From contig JBGUWU010000008.1 of assembly GCA_045221575.1 (NCBI GenBank), positions 1 through 17,334 on the forward strand: 17,334 nucleotides of DNA, read 5' to 3'. The notes under the pieces are model-generated. The model was not told the DNA's origin. It made no database searches and saw only the letters and a program-made list of their open reading frames with translations. This document shows positions 5,487 through 13,933 of this stretch, in pieces. A program made the translations under genes and the position numbers. This DNA is from Scybalousia_A sp045221575 (GTDB lineage Bacteria > Bacteroidota > Bacteroidia > Bacteroidales > P3). Each line of letters starts with the position of its first letter. The stretch's first letter is position 1.

Positions 5487-6092
5487 ATGAAGACAGTATC
5501 AATGAGCGGTTCTCTTAGAGAGAACGTAGGGAAAAAGGATACTAAAGCCTTGAGAAAAGAAGGAAAGGTGCCTTGTGTTCTTTATGGTGGAAAAGAAGAA
5601 CAAATAAAATTCTGCGTTTCAAGTAGAGATTTTATTCCATTGCTTTTCACTCCAGATACAAACTATGTAAAAATAGTTATAGACGGAAAAGAACATAATG
5701 CTATTCTTCAAGACATTCAGTATCACCCTGTAAATGATGAGGTGTTGCACGCAGATTTCTTAAGAATATTTGATGATAAACCTATCACTATTGCCGTTCC
5801 TGTTAAAACTACAGGTACTGCTCCTGGTGTTCTACAAGGCGGTAAGTTAAATCTTAAGATGCGTAAAATAAGACTTTGCGGTTTGCCAAACAATATTCCT
5901 CAAGAGGTTGTTTTGGATATTAGCAAATTGAATATAGGTCAAAATATAAAAGTATCTGAAATTTCTATACCTGATGTAGAGTGTATGGAAGTTAAATCTT
6001 CAGTTGTTGTTGCTGTTAAGGCTACAAGAAATGCAGTTGCAGCTACAGAAGAAACAGAAGAAACAGCAGCAGAAGCTCCTGCAGCAGAATAA
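5487..6092 (+). CDS. rplY: 50S ribosomal protein bL25, CTC (long) form
   Basis: A 201-residue protein of the large ribosomal subunit that binds 5S rRNA. The N-terminal L25 domain (about 1-92) contains LRENVGKKDTKALRKEGKVPCVLYGG and AILQDIQYHPVNDEVLHADFLRI. The C-terminal TL5/CTC beta domain (about 98-185) contains VPVKTTGTAPGVLQGGKLN and LDISKLNIGQNIKVSEI. A Glu/Ala-rich tail ends it. The length is normal for the two-domain form; the E. coli protein has only the first domain. The ATG at 5487 is preceded by an A-rich stretch rather than a Shine-Dalgarno, as usual in this phylum. pth follows after 79 nt, a widely conserved pair. Confidence 0.97.
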   Translation: MKTVSMSGSLRENVGKKDTKALRKEGKVPCVLYGGKEEQIKFCVSSRDFIPLLFTPDTNYVKIVIDGKEHNAILQDIQYHPVNDEVLHADFLRIFDDKPITIAVPVKTTGTAPGVLQGGKLNLKMRKIRLCGLPNNIPQEVVLDISKLNIGQNIKVSEISIPDVECMEVKSSVVVAVKATRNAVAATEETEETAAEAPAAE

Positions 6093-6109
6093 TACTTTTT
6101 AAATATTAG

Positions 6110-6157
6110 GTTAAGGGCATTAAGGTCTTTAATGACTTTAAGGTCCTTAACTTTTTT
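6110..6157 (+). repeat. TTAAGGTC-type intergenic repeat with nested hairpins between rplY and pth
   Basis: GTTAAGG (6110-6116) pairs with CCTTAAC (6145-6151). Inside, CATTAA (6118-6123) pairs with TTAATG (6129-6134) around a 5-nt loop. Six T follow at 6152-6157, so the element could act as a weak terminator or attenuator for pth. Direct copies of TTAAGG recur at 6111, 6120 and 6139, and its complement CCTTAA at 6145, which looks like a degenerate intergenic repeat family. Confidence 0.5.
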
Positions 6158-6171
6158 AATACAAAGCAACA

Positions 6172-6756
6172 ATGGAAAAATATCTTATAGTTGGTTTAGG
6201 TAATCCTGATAAAGAATACGAAGGAACACGACATAATATTGGCTACAGAGTAGTAGATAACTATTTGCAAAAAATAAATGAAAAACAAGAAGAAAAGTTT
6301 TCTTTTACTTCCGATAGATATGCTTTTATGTGTAAATCTAAACTAAAAGGTCGCACAGTTATTCTTCTAAAACCAACAACATATATGAACCTTTCTGGTA
6401 AAGCTATAAGATATTGGTTAGAAAAAGAAAAAATACCTATGGAAAATATGCTTATTATTGTTGATGATTTAGCAATTCCATTAGGTTCGCTTAGACTTAG
6501 ATACAAAGGTAGCGATGGAGGTCATAACGGCTTAAAAAACATTATAGAACTTTTGGGAACTTCTTCTTTTAATAGATTGAGGTTTGGAATAGGAAGCGAT
6601 TTTCACCGAGGAGGACAGATAGATTTTGTACTTGGTACATTATCCCAAGAAGAAGAAGAGGTTGTTGCTCCTCAAGTAGAAAAAACATTTGAAATTATAA
6701 AATCTTTTGTGCTTATAGGAATGGAAAAAACTATGAGCCAATTTAATGGTAAGTAA
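6172..6756 (+). CDS. pth: Peptidyl-tRNA hydrolase
   Basis: A 194-residue bacterial Pth that releases tRNA from peptidyl-tRNAs dropped by stalled ribosomes. Diagnostic segments are VGLGNPDKEYEGTRHNIGY, with the catalytic His about residue 22 and the substrate-binding Asn; LKPTTYMNLSGKAI; VDDLAIPLGSLRLRYKG, with the Asp that positions the catalytic His; GSDGGHNGLKNI; and the RLRFGIG strand. The length is normal and all catalytic residues are present. It follows rplY by 79 nt and is probably co-transcribed with it through the intergenic repeat. Its stop is only 2 nt from the stop of the convergent exosortase-family gene, with no terminator between them. Confidence 0.97.
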   Translation: MEKYLIVGLGNPDKEYEGTRHNIGYRVVDNYLQKINEKQEEKFSFTSDRYAFMCKSKLKGRTVILLKPTTYMNLSGKAIRYWLEKEKIPMENMLIIVDDLAIPLGSLRLRYKGSDGGHNGLKNIIELLGTSSFNRLRFGIGSDFHRGGQIDFVLGTLSQEEEEVVAPQVEKTFEIIKSFVLIGMEKTMSQFNGK

Positions 6757-6758
6757 TC

Positions 6759-7394
6759 CTACTTTTTTGTGGTTTTTATTTTCTTCTTTCTGTCTATAAG
6801 AAATAACCACAAATACCACATAGAAAAGATAATTACATACATTAAAGGTCTTGTTACCCAATCGTGAATAGAGTCAAACCTTTCTGGGTTTGTTACAGAT
6901 ATGTTGGTAATGATAACTATTCTAATTATGTTTGCTAATAATATCATTATACAACCAGCAAAGTAGTAAAGTAGTTTTTTTATCCATTTTCCTCTACACA
7001 ATATCATTATTAAAGCCCATTGCAAAAGTTGTTTTATTCCTGAACAATCGTGTATGATTTGCATAGTAGAATCATAAATAATAGTTCCGTCAGGCAAAGT
7101 AGAATAAAAATAAAGAGAAGTATCTTGCATAATAAAAGGCTTATCAATGAAAATAGAACATAGCGGAGCGGAAGCTTTATAAGCGAGTAAAGTAAAGAAG
7201 TCAAAAATATTATCAGTAAAAGGACCAAATATCCATAAGTTCATATCAGTATTCCAATACAAAATATGAAATACAATAGTTGCAACAAAGAATAATAATG
7301 TGTCTTTGATAAATCTTTTGTTGCTTTCTATTGCCCAAATGGATTGTATTTCTTTTTTTATGTTTTCTATTATTTTTATCAAAATTACGTCCAA
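6759..7394 (-). CDS. Exosortase/archaeosortase-family transpeptidase (membrane)
   Basis: A polytopic membrane protein of 211 residues with the three catalytic residues of the exosortase/archaeosortase superfamily: Cys117 in IIHDCSGIKQLLQW, Arg158 in LLANIIRIVIITN and His177 in FDSIHDWVTRPLMY, each at the edge of a hydrophobic helix. Family members cut a C-terminal sorting signal (PEP-CTERM-like) on secreted proteins and are usually linked to exopolysaccharide loci. That fits the Wzz and Wzy-like genes 750 nt away on the other strand. No protein with a matching C-terminal signal is in the window. The frame has no ATG before Met51, which would remove the first membrane segment. A TTG at 7394 (or 7382) is the likely start, with an in-frame stop just upstream at 7398-7400. 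The particular Xrt subfamily is not assigned. Confidence 0.85.
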   Translation of the reverse strand: MDVILIKIIENIKKEIQSIWAIESNKRFIKDTLLFFVATIVFHILYWNTDMNLWIFGPFTDNIFDFFTLLAYKASAPLCSIFIDKPFIMQDTSLYFYSTLPDGTIIYDSTMQIIHDCSGIKQLLQWALIMILCRGKWIKKLLYYFAGCIMILLANIIRIVIITNISVTNPERFDSIHDWVTRPLMYVIIFSMWYLWLFLIDRKKKIKTTKK

Positions 7395-7403
7395 ATATTA
7401 TTG

Positions 7404-7411
7404 CAAAGGTA
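7404..7411 (-). promoter_or_regulatory. Probable -7 element of the exosortase-family gene
   Basis: The complement of CAAAGGTA (7404-7411) is TACCTTTG, an exact TAnnTTTG match. There is no good -33 TTTG; the best at 7433-7436 is TATG. Transcription from it would give a very short leader before the TTG at 7394 and about 15 nt before the TTG at 7382. Confidence 0.5.
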
Positions 7412-7485
7412 GTAAAAGATTTGATAATATTTCATAATTAAAGATAATTTTATTTTATAATTCTCTGAATGCAAGAAAATTTTTA

Positions 7486-7493
7486 TAATTTTG
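7486..7493 (+). promoter_or_regulatory. Probable -7 element of the membrane-anchored protein gene at 7518
   Basis: TAATTTTG (7486-7493) is an exact TAnnTTTG match located 25 nt before the ATG at 7518. It overlaps the TTG at 7491 where the open frame begins, which argues that 7518 and not 7491 is the start. No clear -33 TTTG was found. Confidence 0.55.
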
Positions 7494-7517
7494 CAAATTA
7501 AAACAATAGAAATTATT

Positions 7518-8060
7518 ATGACGACAAGTATTATAATAAGTGTAGTAGCTCTTTCAGTATTGTCTTTGGCGGTAGTAGGATATTATTTTCTACATGTTGT
7601 TAAAGAGTTTGTTGTTAATGAACAAAAGAAGACTATACTTGAAATTCAAAAAATATCAGAAACAGAAACTCGTAAGGTAGTAACCCCAATTCAACTGCAA
7701 GCATACGAACGTTTGGTATTGTTTCTAGAGAGAATGAAACCAGATAATTTGGTTCTAAGATGTTATCAAGCAGGAATGAATACTCAACTGCTAAGAGATG
7801 TTATGATAAAAAATATAACGGACGAATATGAACATAATCTTTCACAGCAATTGTATATTTCTACAGAGAGTTGGCTTAGAATAAAGAATGCTAAGGAAGA
7901 AATAATAAACGTGCTAAACTCTTTAACACCAAAGGAAAACGAAAACGTATTGCCTTTGAACTTTGCAGGAGAATTATTTGAAAGGTTATCACAAGGCAAT
8001 AATCAAATAGACACTGCACAAGATTTCCTAAAAAAAGAAATACAAGAAAGGTTTAAATAA
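7518..8060 (+). CDS. Membrane-anchored Bacteroidota protein of unknown function (possibly DUF7935)
   Basis: A 180-residue protein from the ATG at 7518. One N-terminal transmembrane helix (about residues 4-26) is followed by a charged, mostly helical cytoplasmic part. Recognisable segments include IQLQAYERLVLFLERMKPDNLVLR and TESWLRIKNAKEEIINVLN. The pattern of a membrane helix and then an AYERL-LFLERM-P-NLV helix is familiar from a conserved Bacteroidota family that I believe is now called DUF7935; I cannot confirm the number. No catalytic motif is visible. An upstream TTG would add nine residues but overlaps the promoter core. It precedes the wzz-like gene by 76 nt with a separate candidate promoter in between, so co-transcription is possible but not required. 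Confidence 0.75.
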   Translation: MTTSIIISVVALSVLSLAVVGYYFLHVVKEFVVNEQKKTILEIQKISETETRKVVTPIQLQAYERLVLFLERMKPDNLVLRCYQAGMNTQLLRDVMIKNITDEYEHNLSQQLYISTESWLRIKNAKEEIINVLNSLTPKENENVLPLNFAGELFERLSQGNNQIDTAQDFLKKEIQERFK

Positions 8061-8095
8061 ATAATAGCAATATACAAGGATATTGATTATTTTTG

Positions 8096-8103
8096 TATTT
8101 TTG
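8096..8103 (+). promoter_or_regulatory. Probable -7 element for the wzz-wzy-secA-rseP-ctp unit
   Basis: TATTTTTG (8096-8103) matches TAnnTTTG and lies 33 nt before the ATG at 8137. No convincing -33 box is seen at the expected distance. Confidence 0.5.
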
Positions 8104-8136
8104 CACGCTAAAAAATATATAAAATAAACGAATATA

Positions 8137-9153
8137 ATGGAGAATAAGCTAAGTACAAAAAATAGTTGGACTTTTATAAAAAGAAATAAAAAAACACTAA
8201 TAATAACATTTATTGCTTCTGCTGTTGTTTCCGCAGTAGTATCTTTATTTCTTCCTAATTATTACAAATCGCAAGTGTTGTTTTTGCCAAGTGCAGTAAA
8301 TTCTATGTCAAAAGCAATACTAAACACAGGAGATAAATTAGACCCTTATCTTTTCGGAACAGAAAAAGAGAGCGAATATATCTTAGAGATGTTAGGTAGT
8401 GGAGAGATTATTGGTAAAACTGTTGCCAAGTTTAACCTAAAAGAACACTATGGTATAAAAGATAAAGGTGGTTTAGGAGAACAATTAGTAAGACTTAAAT
8501 TAGCAAAAAACATAGAAATAAAACGTTCAGAGTTTCTTGGAGTTCGCTTATCTGTTTGGGATAAAGATCCAAAGGTTGCTTCTGGTATCGCTAATTATAT
8601 GACAGAACAATTAGAAGAGTTGCGTTACCAGATGAAGAAAGCAAAAGCAGATAGTATTAAATCTTGCTTAGAAAAAAGCAAACAGAGAGTAGAAAATGAA
8701 TTAAAAAGATATATGGATTCTGCAAGCGTTGTTATGGAAGAAAGCAATATCTACAGTCCTGAAACATCTGCAGATCGTATCATGCAAGAAATGTCTAAAC
8801 AAATTGCAGCAGGAAACACCGCTGGTGTTCAACGTTTGGAAAATAAAATGGCTACTCTTATAAAGTATGGTCCTACGATAAGAAGATTTGTAGATATTTA
8901 TAATGCTGAGTTGGAATTAATAGAAAAGTGGAACGATTCTTATGAACAAGCTGTTGTTGATGTTGAAGCAAACATACCTACAGACTATGTTGTGGAATAT
9001 GCTACTCCTTCCGAAACAAAAGATAGACCAAAACGTAGTATCATCGTACTTATATCGGCGCTACTATGTACTCTTATTGCAGCAGAAGTTATAATCATAA
9101 GAGAAAAAAACAATTCCTCAGTTAAGGAAAATGACGAGTCTGTTCAAGCATAA
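8137..9153 (+). CDS. Wzz-type polysaccharide chain-length determinant (polysaccharide co-polymerase)
   Basis: A 338-residue inner-membrane protein with the Wzz layout. It has a short cytoplasmic start, TM1 about residues 19-41 (TLIITFIASAVVSAVVSLFL), a long periplasmic mostly helical part, and TM2 about 302-321, preceded by the Pro-containing segment PSETKDRPKRS typical of the family. The periplasmic part opens with YYKSQVLFLPS, the strand after TM1, and contains a long coiled-coil-like region around KKAKADSIKSCLEKSKQRVENEL. No C-terminal BY-kinase domain is attached. Such proteins set the length of O-antigen or exopolysaccharide chains made by a Wzy polymerase, and the next gene encodes a Wzy/WaaL-type protein overlapping it by 23 nt. 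It heads a five-gene run. Confidence 0.88.
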   Translation: MENKLSTKNSWTFIKRNKKTLIITFIASAVVSAVVSLFLPNYYKSQVLFLPSAVNSMSKAILNTGDKLDPYLFGTEKESEYILEMLGSGEIIGKTVAKFNLKEHYGIKDKGGLGEQLVRLKLAKNIEIKRSEFLGVRLSVWDKDPKVASGIANYMTEQLEELRYQMKKAKADSIKSCLEKSKQRVENELKRYMDSASVVMEESNIYSPETSADRIMQEMSKQIAAGNTAGVQRLENKMATLIKYGPTIRRFVDIYNAELELIEKWNDSYEQAVVDVEANIPTDYVVEYATPSETKDRPKRSIIVLISALLCTLIAAEVIIIREKNNSSVKENDESVQA

Positions 9154-10612
9154 TACAATTACTTCAGTCATAATAGGAATTACTTGTTTCATATTCATCT
9201 TAGTTGGATATGTGGCGGTGGAATATGGTATAAATTGGTATGCTTTTGTTCCTTTGCTTGCTTTAGCTTTTATGTTTATGATAATGCAATTTCATTATAC
9301 CATGTTTGCAGTTGCATTATTTACTCCATTTAGTCTTTTTACCAAATATGAGGTTGTTTCGGTTACTCTTCCTACAGAACCGATGTTATTGTTTATGATG
9401 GTTGTCTTTTTGTTTGAACTATCATTACAAAAACATATAGACAAGAAGATATTTACTCACCCTGTTTCTTTATGTGTTATTGCTTCTATTGTATGGATAG
9501 TAATCAGCAGTTGTTTTAGTACCGATTTGTTTGTTTCTTTTAAACATATATTAGCAAGACTATGGTTTGTAATACCTTGCTACTTTATGGCGTTATTCAT
9601 ATTTAAAGACTCAAAAAAAATACTATGGTTTATTGCTTGCTATGGTTTTTCTTTGAGTGTTGTTATCATTATTTCCACAATAAAATATGCACTTAAAGGT
9701 TTTGACCACGATTATGCAGACTATATAATGATGCCTTTCTACAACGACCACACCGCTTACGGTGCTGCAATAGGCTTGTTGTTGCCTATATCTTTATACT
9801 ATCTTTTTGCAAAGAAAACATTATACAATAATATATATATAAGAGTTCTTTTTGCTTTTATTGCTATTTGCTTAATTGTTGGTTTTGTTTTTTCTTATGC
9901 AAGAGCAACGTGGATAAGTGTAGTTGTGGCAGGAGGAATATTGTTACTTATTAAACTAAAACTGAAAAAAAGAACACTTATCGGCTTAGGTGTTGTTGGA
10001 GTATTGCTTCTGTTTCTTTCTTGGAATTTTATTTTAAGTAAGATGTCAGAAAACTCTCAAGACTCCTCCGGTAATATATCTGAGCATATTCAATCAATGA
10101 GTAATATAAGTACAGATGCTTCCAATACGGAAAGACTTAACCGTTGGGCTTGTGCTTTACAAATGGCAAAAGAAAGACCTTTGGTAGGTTGGGGCTTTGG
10201 CACTTATCAATTTGAATATGGACGATTTCAGAAGTCAAAAGATTTAACGATTATTTCAACCAATGAAGGTACGTTGGGTAATGCACATAGTGAGTATTTG
10301 GGGCCTTTGTGTGAAACAGGAGTATTTGGAATGATTACAATGATGATGATTTTTGGCTTTACCATATATATAGGTATAAGATCATATTATAGAATAAAAG
10401 ATAGAGGCTTGGCTAACCTTTGTTTGTTAATTACTATTAGCCTTATTACTTATTATATTCATGGAGTGATGAATAATTTTTTGGATACAGATAAATTAGC
10501 TATACCATTTTGGGCGATGACTTCTATGGTGGTAGCCTTAGACTTGTATTCACTTAAACAGGAAAAAGAAGATAAATTGATTAATAATACCAAAAAAGAA
10601 AAAAACATATAA
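9131..10612 (+). CDS. O-antigen ligase/polymerase-type membrane protein (Wzy_C family)
   Basis: A 493-residue polytopic membrane protein with roughly ten or more hydrophobic helices. It has a large periplasmic loop late in the chain (about residues 300-390) carrying the family signature: NTERLNRWACALQMAKERPL, then GWGFGTYQFEYGRFQ and GNAHSEYLGPLCETGVFG, where Arg and His are the residues usually conserved in WaaL and Wzy_C proteins. YARATW at about residue 255 is the other common motif. The family includes O-antigen ligases, which join polysaccharide to lipid A core or protein, and Wzy polymerases; sequence alone does not decide between them. The pairing with a Wzz favours a polymerase. The start at 9131 lies inside the wzz-like gene, and its TAA shares an A with the secA ATG, so translation is probably coupled on both sides. 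Confidence 0.88.
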   Translation: MTSLFKHNTITSVIIGITCFIFILVGYVAVEYGINWYAFVPLLALAFMFMIMQFHYTMFAVALFTPFSLFTKYEVVSVTLPTEPMLLFMMVVFLFELSLQKHIDKKIFTHPVSLCVIASIVWIVISSCFSTDLFVSFKHILARLWFVIPCYFMALFIFKDSKKILWFIACYGFSLSVVIIISTIKYALKGFDHDYADYIMMPFYNDHTAYGAAIGLLLPISLYYLFAKKTLYNNIYIRVLFAFIAICLIVGFVFSYARATWISVVVAGGILLLIKLKLKKRTLIGLGVVGVLLLFLSWNFILSKMSENSQDSSGNISEHIQSMSNISTDASNTERLNRWACALQMAKERPLVGWGFGTYQFEYGRFQKSKDLTIISTNEGTLGNAHSEYLGPLCETGVFGMITMMMIFGFTIYIGIRSYYRIKDRGLANLCLLITISLITYYIHGVMNNFLDTDKLAIPFWAMTSMVVALDLYSLKQEKEDKLINNTKKEKNI

Positions 10613-13600
10613 TGAAAAATTTTTTAACAGCATTATTTGGAAACAAATCGCAAAGAGATTTAAAGGAAATAAATCCTAAACTTAAATTATGTCTTGCTGC
10701 TTATGATAATATTCAGCATCTTTCTAATGATGAACTTAGAGCTAAGACAATAGAGTTTCGTAACCTTATACAATCAAATGTAAAGGCAGAAGAAGAAGAA
10801 AAACAAAGTATACAAAATCGTTTAGATACAGATTTTGATATGCCTGTTGAAGAGAAACAAAAATTATATGAACATATAGAGTCTTTAGATAAGAAGATAT
10901 ACGAGAAAACACAAAACACTTTGCAGGAGATTCTTCCAGAAGCTTTTGCTGTAGTTAAGGAAACAGCTAAACGTTTCTTTGACAATGAAGAAGTAGAAGT
11001 AACTGCGACAGATTTTGATAGACATCTTTCTGCAACCAAAGATGCTATTCGTATAGAGGGCGACAAAGCTTATTATAAGAACGAATGGATGGCAGGTGGT
11101 TCAATGATTCATTGGGATATGGTTCATTACGATGTCCAACTTATAGGAGGTATAGTTCTTCACGAAGGTAAAATAGCTGAAATGGCTACTGGAGAAGGTA
11201 AAACCCTTGTAGCAACACTACCTATTTATCTTAATGCTTTACCAGGTAAAGGTGTTCATGTTGTAACTGTTAATGATTATCTTGCAAAACGTGATAGCGA
11301 ATGGATGGGACGTTTGTTTGAGTTTCATGGTTTAAGTGTTGATTGTATAGATAAACATGAACCAAACTCTGAAAGCAGACGTAAGGCTTATAACTGTGAT
11401 ATAACATACGGTACTAACAACGAGTTCGGCTTTGACTACTTGAGAGATAACATGTGTAACAACACTAACGAGATAGTACAAAGAGAACATAACTACGCTA
11501 TTGTCGATGAGGTGGATAGTGTCCTTATAGATGATGCACGTACTCCTTTAATTATTTCTGGTCCTACACCTAAGGGAGAAGATCAAGAGTTTGAACGTTT
11601 TTGTCCTATAATAGAAAGACTATACAATGCACAACGTCAGTTTGTAACTCAAGTTATAGCAGACGCAAGAAATATACTTAACAAAGAAAACAGAACTAAG
11701 GAAGATGTTGCAGAGGGTAGTAAATTATTACTTAGAGCTCATCATGGTTTGCCAAAGAACAAAGCATTGATTAAGTTGCTTTCTGAGCAAGGTATGAAAC
11801 AACTTATGCTTAATGCTGAGAACTTCTACATGCAAGACCAAGCGAAAGAAATGCACGTTGTAGATGATGAACTTTACTTTGTAATAGAAGAACAGCACAA
11901 TACGATAGAACTAACAGAGAAAGGTATGGACTTCCTTTCAAAGTTAGGAGAAGATCCTAAGTTTTATATTCTGCCAGATGTCGGCTCTCAGATAGCAGAA
12001 CTTGAAAAAGAAGAACTGTCTGCAGAGGAAAAAACACAGAAGAAAGCAGAAATAATGCAGACCTTTGCAGTTCAAAGCGATAGAGTACATACTATTAACC
12101 AACTGTTAAAAGCATACGCTTTATTTGAAAACAATGTTGAATACATCGTTGTTAATGACCAAGTAAAGATTGTTGATGAGCAAACAGGTCGTATTATGGA
12201 GGGTAGAAGATATTCAGACGGTTTGCATCAAGCAATAGAAGCGAAAGAAAAGGTAAAGGTTCAAGCAGCAACTCAAACTTATGCTACTATCACTCTTCAA
12301 AACTATTTCCGTATGTACAAAAAACTTGCAGGTATGACCGGTACAGCAGAAACAGAGGCTGGCGAGTTTTGGAATATCTACAAGTTAGACGTTGTAACTA
12401 TACCAACCAATCGTCCTGTTGTCCGCATTGACCACGAAGACCTTATATATAAAACAAAGAGAGAAAAGTTCGCTGCTGTTATTGCAGAGGTTGAAGCAAT
12501 AAGAGACGCAGGAAGACCTGTTTTAATTGGTACAGTAGATGTAGAAACATCTGAGTTGCTTAGCAAGATGTTAAAGCTAAGACGTATTCCACACCAAGTA
12601 TTGAATGCTAAACTTCACCAAAAAGAAGCTGAGGTTGTAGCACTTGCCGGTAGAGCAGGAGCAGTAACCATAGCAACAAATATGGCCGGTCGTGGTACCG
12701 ACATTAAGCTTGGAGAAGGAGTAAAAGAAGCAGGTGGTCTCGCTATTATTGGTACAGAAAGACACGAGAGCCGAAGAGTTGATAGACAGTTAAGAGGACG
12801 TGCCGGAAGACAAGGTGATCCAGGAAGTAGCCAGTTCTTTGTTTCTTTGGAAGATAAACTGATGCGTTTGTTTGGCTCAGAGAGAATGGTGAAAATGATG
12901 GACAGACTTGGCATTAAAGAGGGTGAAGTTATTCAACATCCAATGATGACTCGTAGTATAGAGAGAGCCCAAAAGAAAGTAGAGGAAAACAACTTCGGTA
13001 TTCGTAAGCGTTTGTTGGAATATGATGACGTTATGAATAATCAACGTACTGTCATCTATTCTAAACGACACAACGCTCTTTATGGAGATAAGCTTGCTAT
13101 TGATATATCTAATATGATATACGACTGTATTGCAGTCCTTATAGATAGAAACGAAGACAATTACGAAGAATTACATTCTCAGTTTATGATGACCTTTGGC
13201 TTTGAACTTCCTATTGATGAAGAAACATTCAACAAAGGCAGACACAATCAAATCAAAGATGATATCTATGATGCTGTTTATAAGTTCTACAAAGATCGTA
13301 TGGACAAGATAGCTTTTCTTGCATTCCCATTTGTAAAACATTTGGTGGAGACCAATTCTTCACGTTTTGAGAATGTCGCTTTCCCTATCACAGACGGAAT
13401 AAAGACTATCAATGCTATTGCTCCAATCAAGAAGAGCTACGAAAGCGAAGGTAAAGAAATAGCATTATCAGTAGAAAAGAGTATTACTCTTCAAATTATA
13501 GATAACGCTTGGAAAGAACATCTTAGAAACTTAGACGATTTACGTCAAAATGTACAAAATGCTTCTTACGAACAAAAAGACCCTCTTGTTATTTACAAGT

Positions 13601-13899
13601 TAGAAAGCTACAACTTGTTTGAAGATATGCTTATAGATATTAATAGAGACATCGCTTCTTTCCTTTGTCGTGCCACTCTTCCTATCGCAACTAACAACAT
13701 ACGCGAAACAGAAGAACCTAAGACAGACAGAAAAGGAATGAAGACTTCAAGAGAGGAGACACAACTTTCTACCAATTCAACACAAGAACAAAAACGTCAG
13801 CCTATTCATGTAGAGAAGAAAGTAGGAAGAAACGATCCTTGTCCTTGTGGTTCTGGCAAGAAGTATAAAAACTGTCATGGTAGAAACGTAAGTGAATAG
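10612..13899 (+). CDS. secA: Preprotein translocase ATPase SecA
   Basis: The motor of the Sec pathway: it binds preproteins at SecYEG and drives them across the inner membrane with ATP. The 1,095 residues fit the long SecA of Bacteroidota. Visible are GGSMIHWDMVHYDVQLIGGIVLHEG, the Walker A stretch MATGEGKTLVATLP (Lys197, Thr198), TYGTNNEFGFDYLRDN, the Walker B/DEAD-like VDEVDSVLIDDARTPLIISG, GMTGTAETEAGEFW, the helicase-type GRGTDIKLGEGV and RQLRGRAGRQGDPGSSQFF, and the scaffold/wing region. The C-terminal zinc site CPCGSGKKYKNCH uses Cys1077, Cys1079, Cys1088 and His1089. All key motifs are intact. The ATG overlaps the stop of the polysaccharide gene by one base, and rseP follows after 34 nt, so secA sits within an envelope operon rather than alone. 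Confidence 0.98.
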   Translation: MKNFLTALFGNKSQRDLKEINPKLKLCLAAYDNIQHLSNDELRAKTIEFRNLIQSNVKAEEEEKQSIQNRLDTDFDMPVEEKQKLYEHIESLDKKIYEKTQNTLQEILPEAFAVVKETAKRFFDNEEVEVTATDFDRHLSATKDAIRIEGDKAYYKNEWMAGGSMIHWDMVHYDVQLIGGIVLHEGKIAEMATGEGKTLVATLPIYLNALPGKGVHVVTVNDYLAKRDSEWMGRLFEFHGLSVDCIDKHEPNSESRRKAYNCDITYGTNNEFGFDYLRDNMCNNTNEIVQREHNYAIVDEVDSVLIDDARTPLIISGPTPKGEDQEFERFCPIIERLYNAQRQFVTQVIADARNILNKENRTKEDVAEGSKLLLRAHHGLPKNKALIKLLSEQGMKQLMLNAENFYMQDQAKEMHVVDDELYFVIEEQHNTIELTEKGMDFLSKLGEDPKFYILPDVGSQIAELEKEELSAEEKTQKKAEIMQTFAVQSDRVHTINQLLKAYALFENNVEYIVVNDQVKIVDEQTGRIMEGRRYSDGLHQAIEAKEKVKVQAATQTYATITLQNYFRMYKKLAGMTGTAETEAGEFWNIYKLDVVTIPTNRPVVRIDHEDLIYKTKREKFAAVIAEVEAIRDAGRPVLIGTVDVETSELLSKMLKLRRIPHQVLNAKLHQKEAEVVALAGRAGAVTIATNMAGRGTDIKLGEGVKEAGGLAIIGTERHESRRVDRQLRGRAGRQGDPGSSQFFVSLEDKLMRLFGSERMVKMMDRLGIKEGEVIQHPMMTRSIERAQKKVEENNFGIRKRLLEYDDVMNNQRTVIYSKRHNALYGDKLAIDISNMIYDCIAVLIDRNEDNYEELHSQFMMTFGFELPIDEETFNKGRHNQIKDDIYDAVYKFYKDRMDKIAFLAFPFVKHLVETNSSRFENVAFPITDGIKTINAIAPIKKSYESEGKEIALSVEKSITLQIIDNAWKEHLRNLDDLRQNVQNASYEQKDPLVIYKLESYNLFEDMLIDINRDIASFLCRATLPIATNNIRETEEPKTDRKGMKTSREETQLSTNSTQEQKRQPIHVEKKVGRNDPCPCGSGKKYKNCHGRNVSE

Positions 13900-13933
13900 T
13901 ATTTTAATTAATCTTTAAAGAATACAACTTAAT

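Noticed and set aside
7491..7517. TTG start for the membrane-anchored protein
   Set aside because: The TTG overlaps the TAATTTTG promoter core at 7486-7493, so it would lie upstream of the transcript; ATG 7518 also puts the membrane helix at the usual place.
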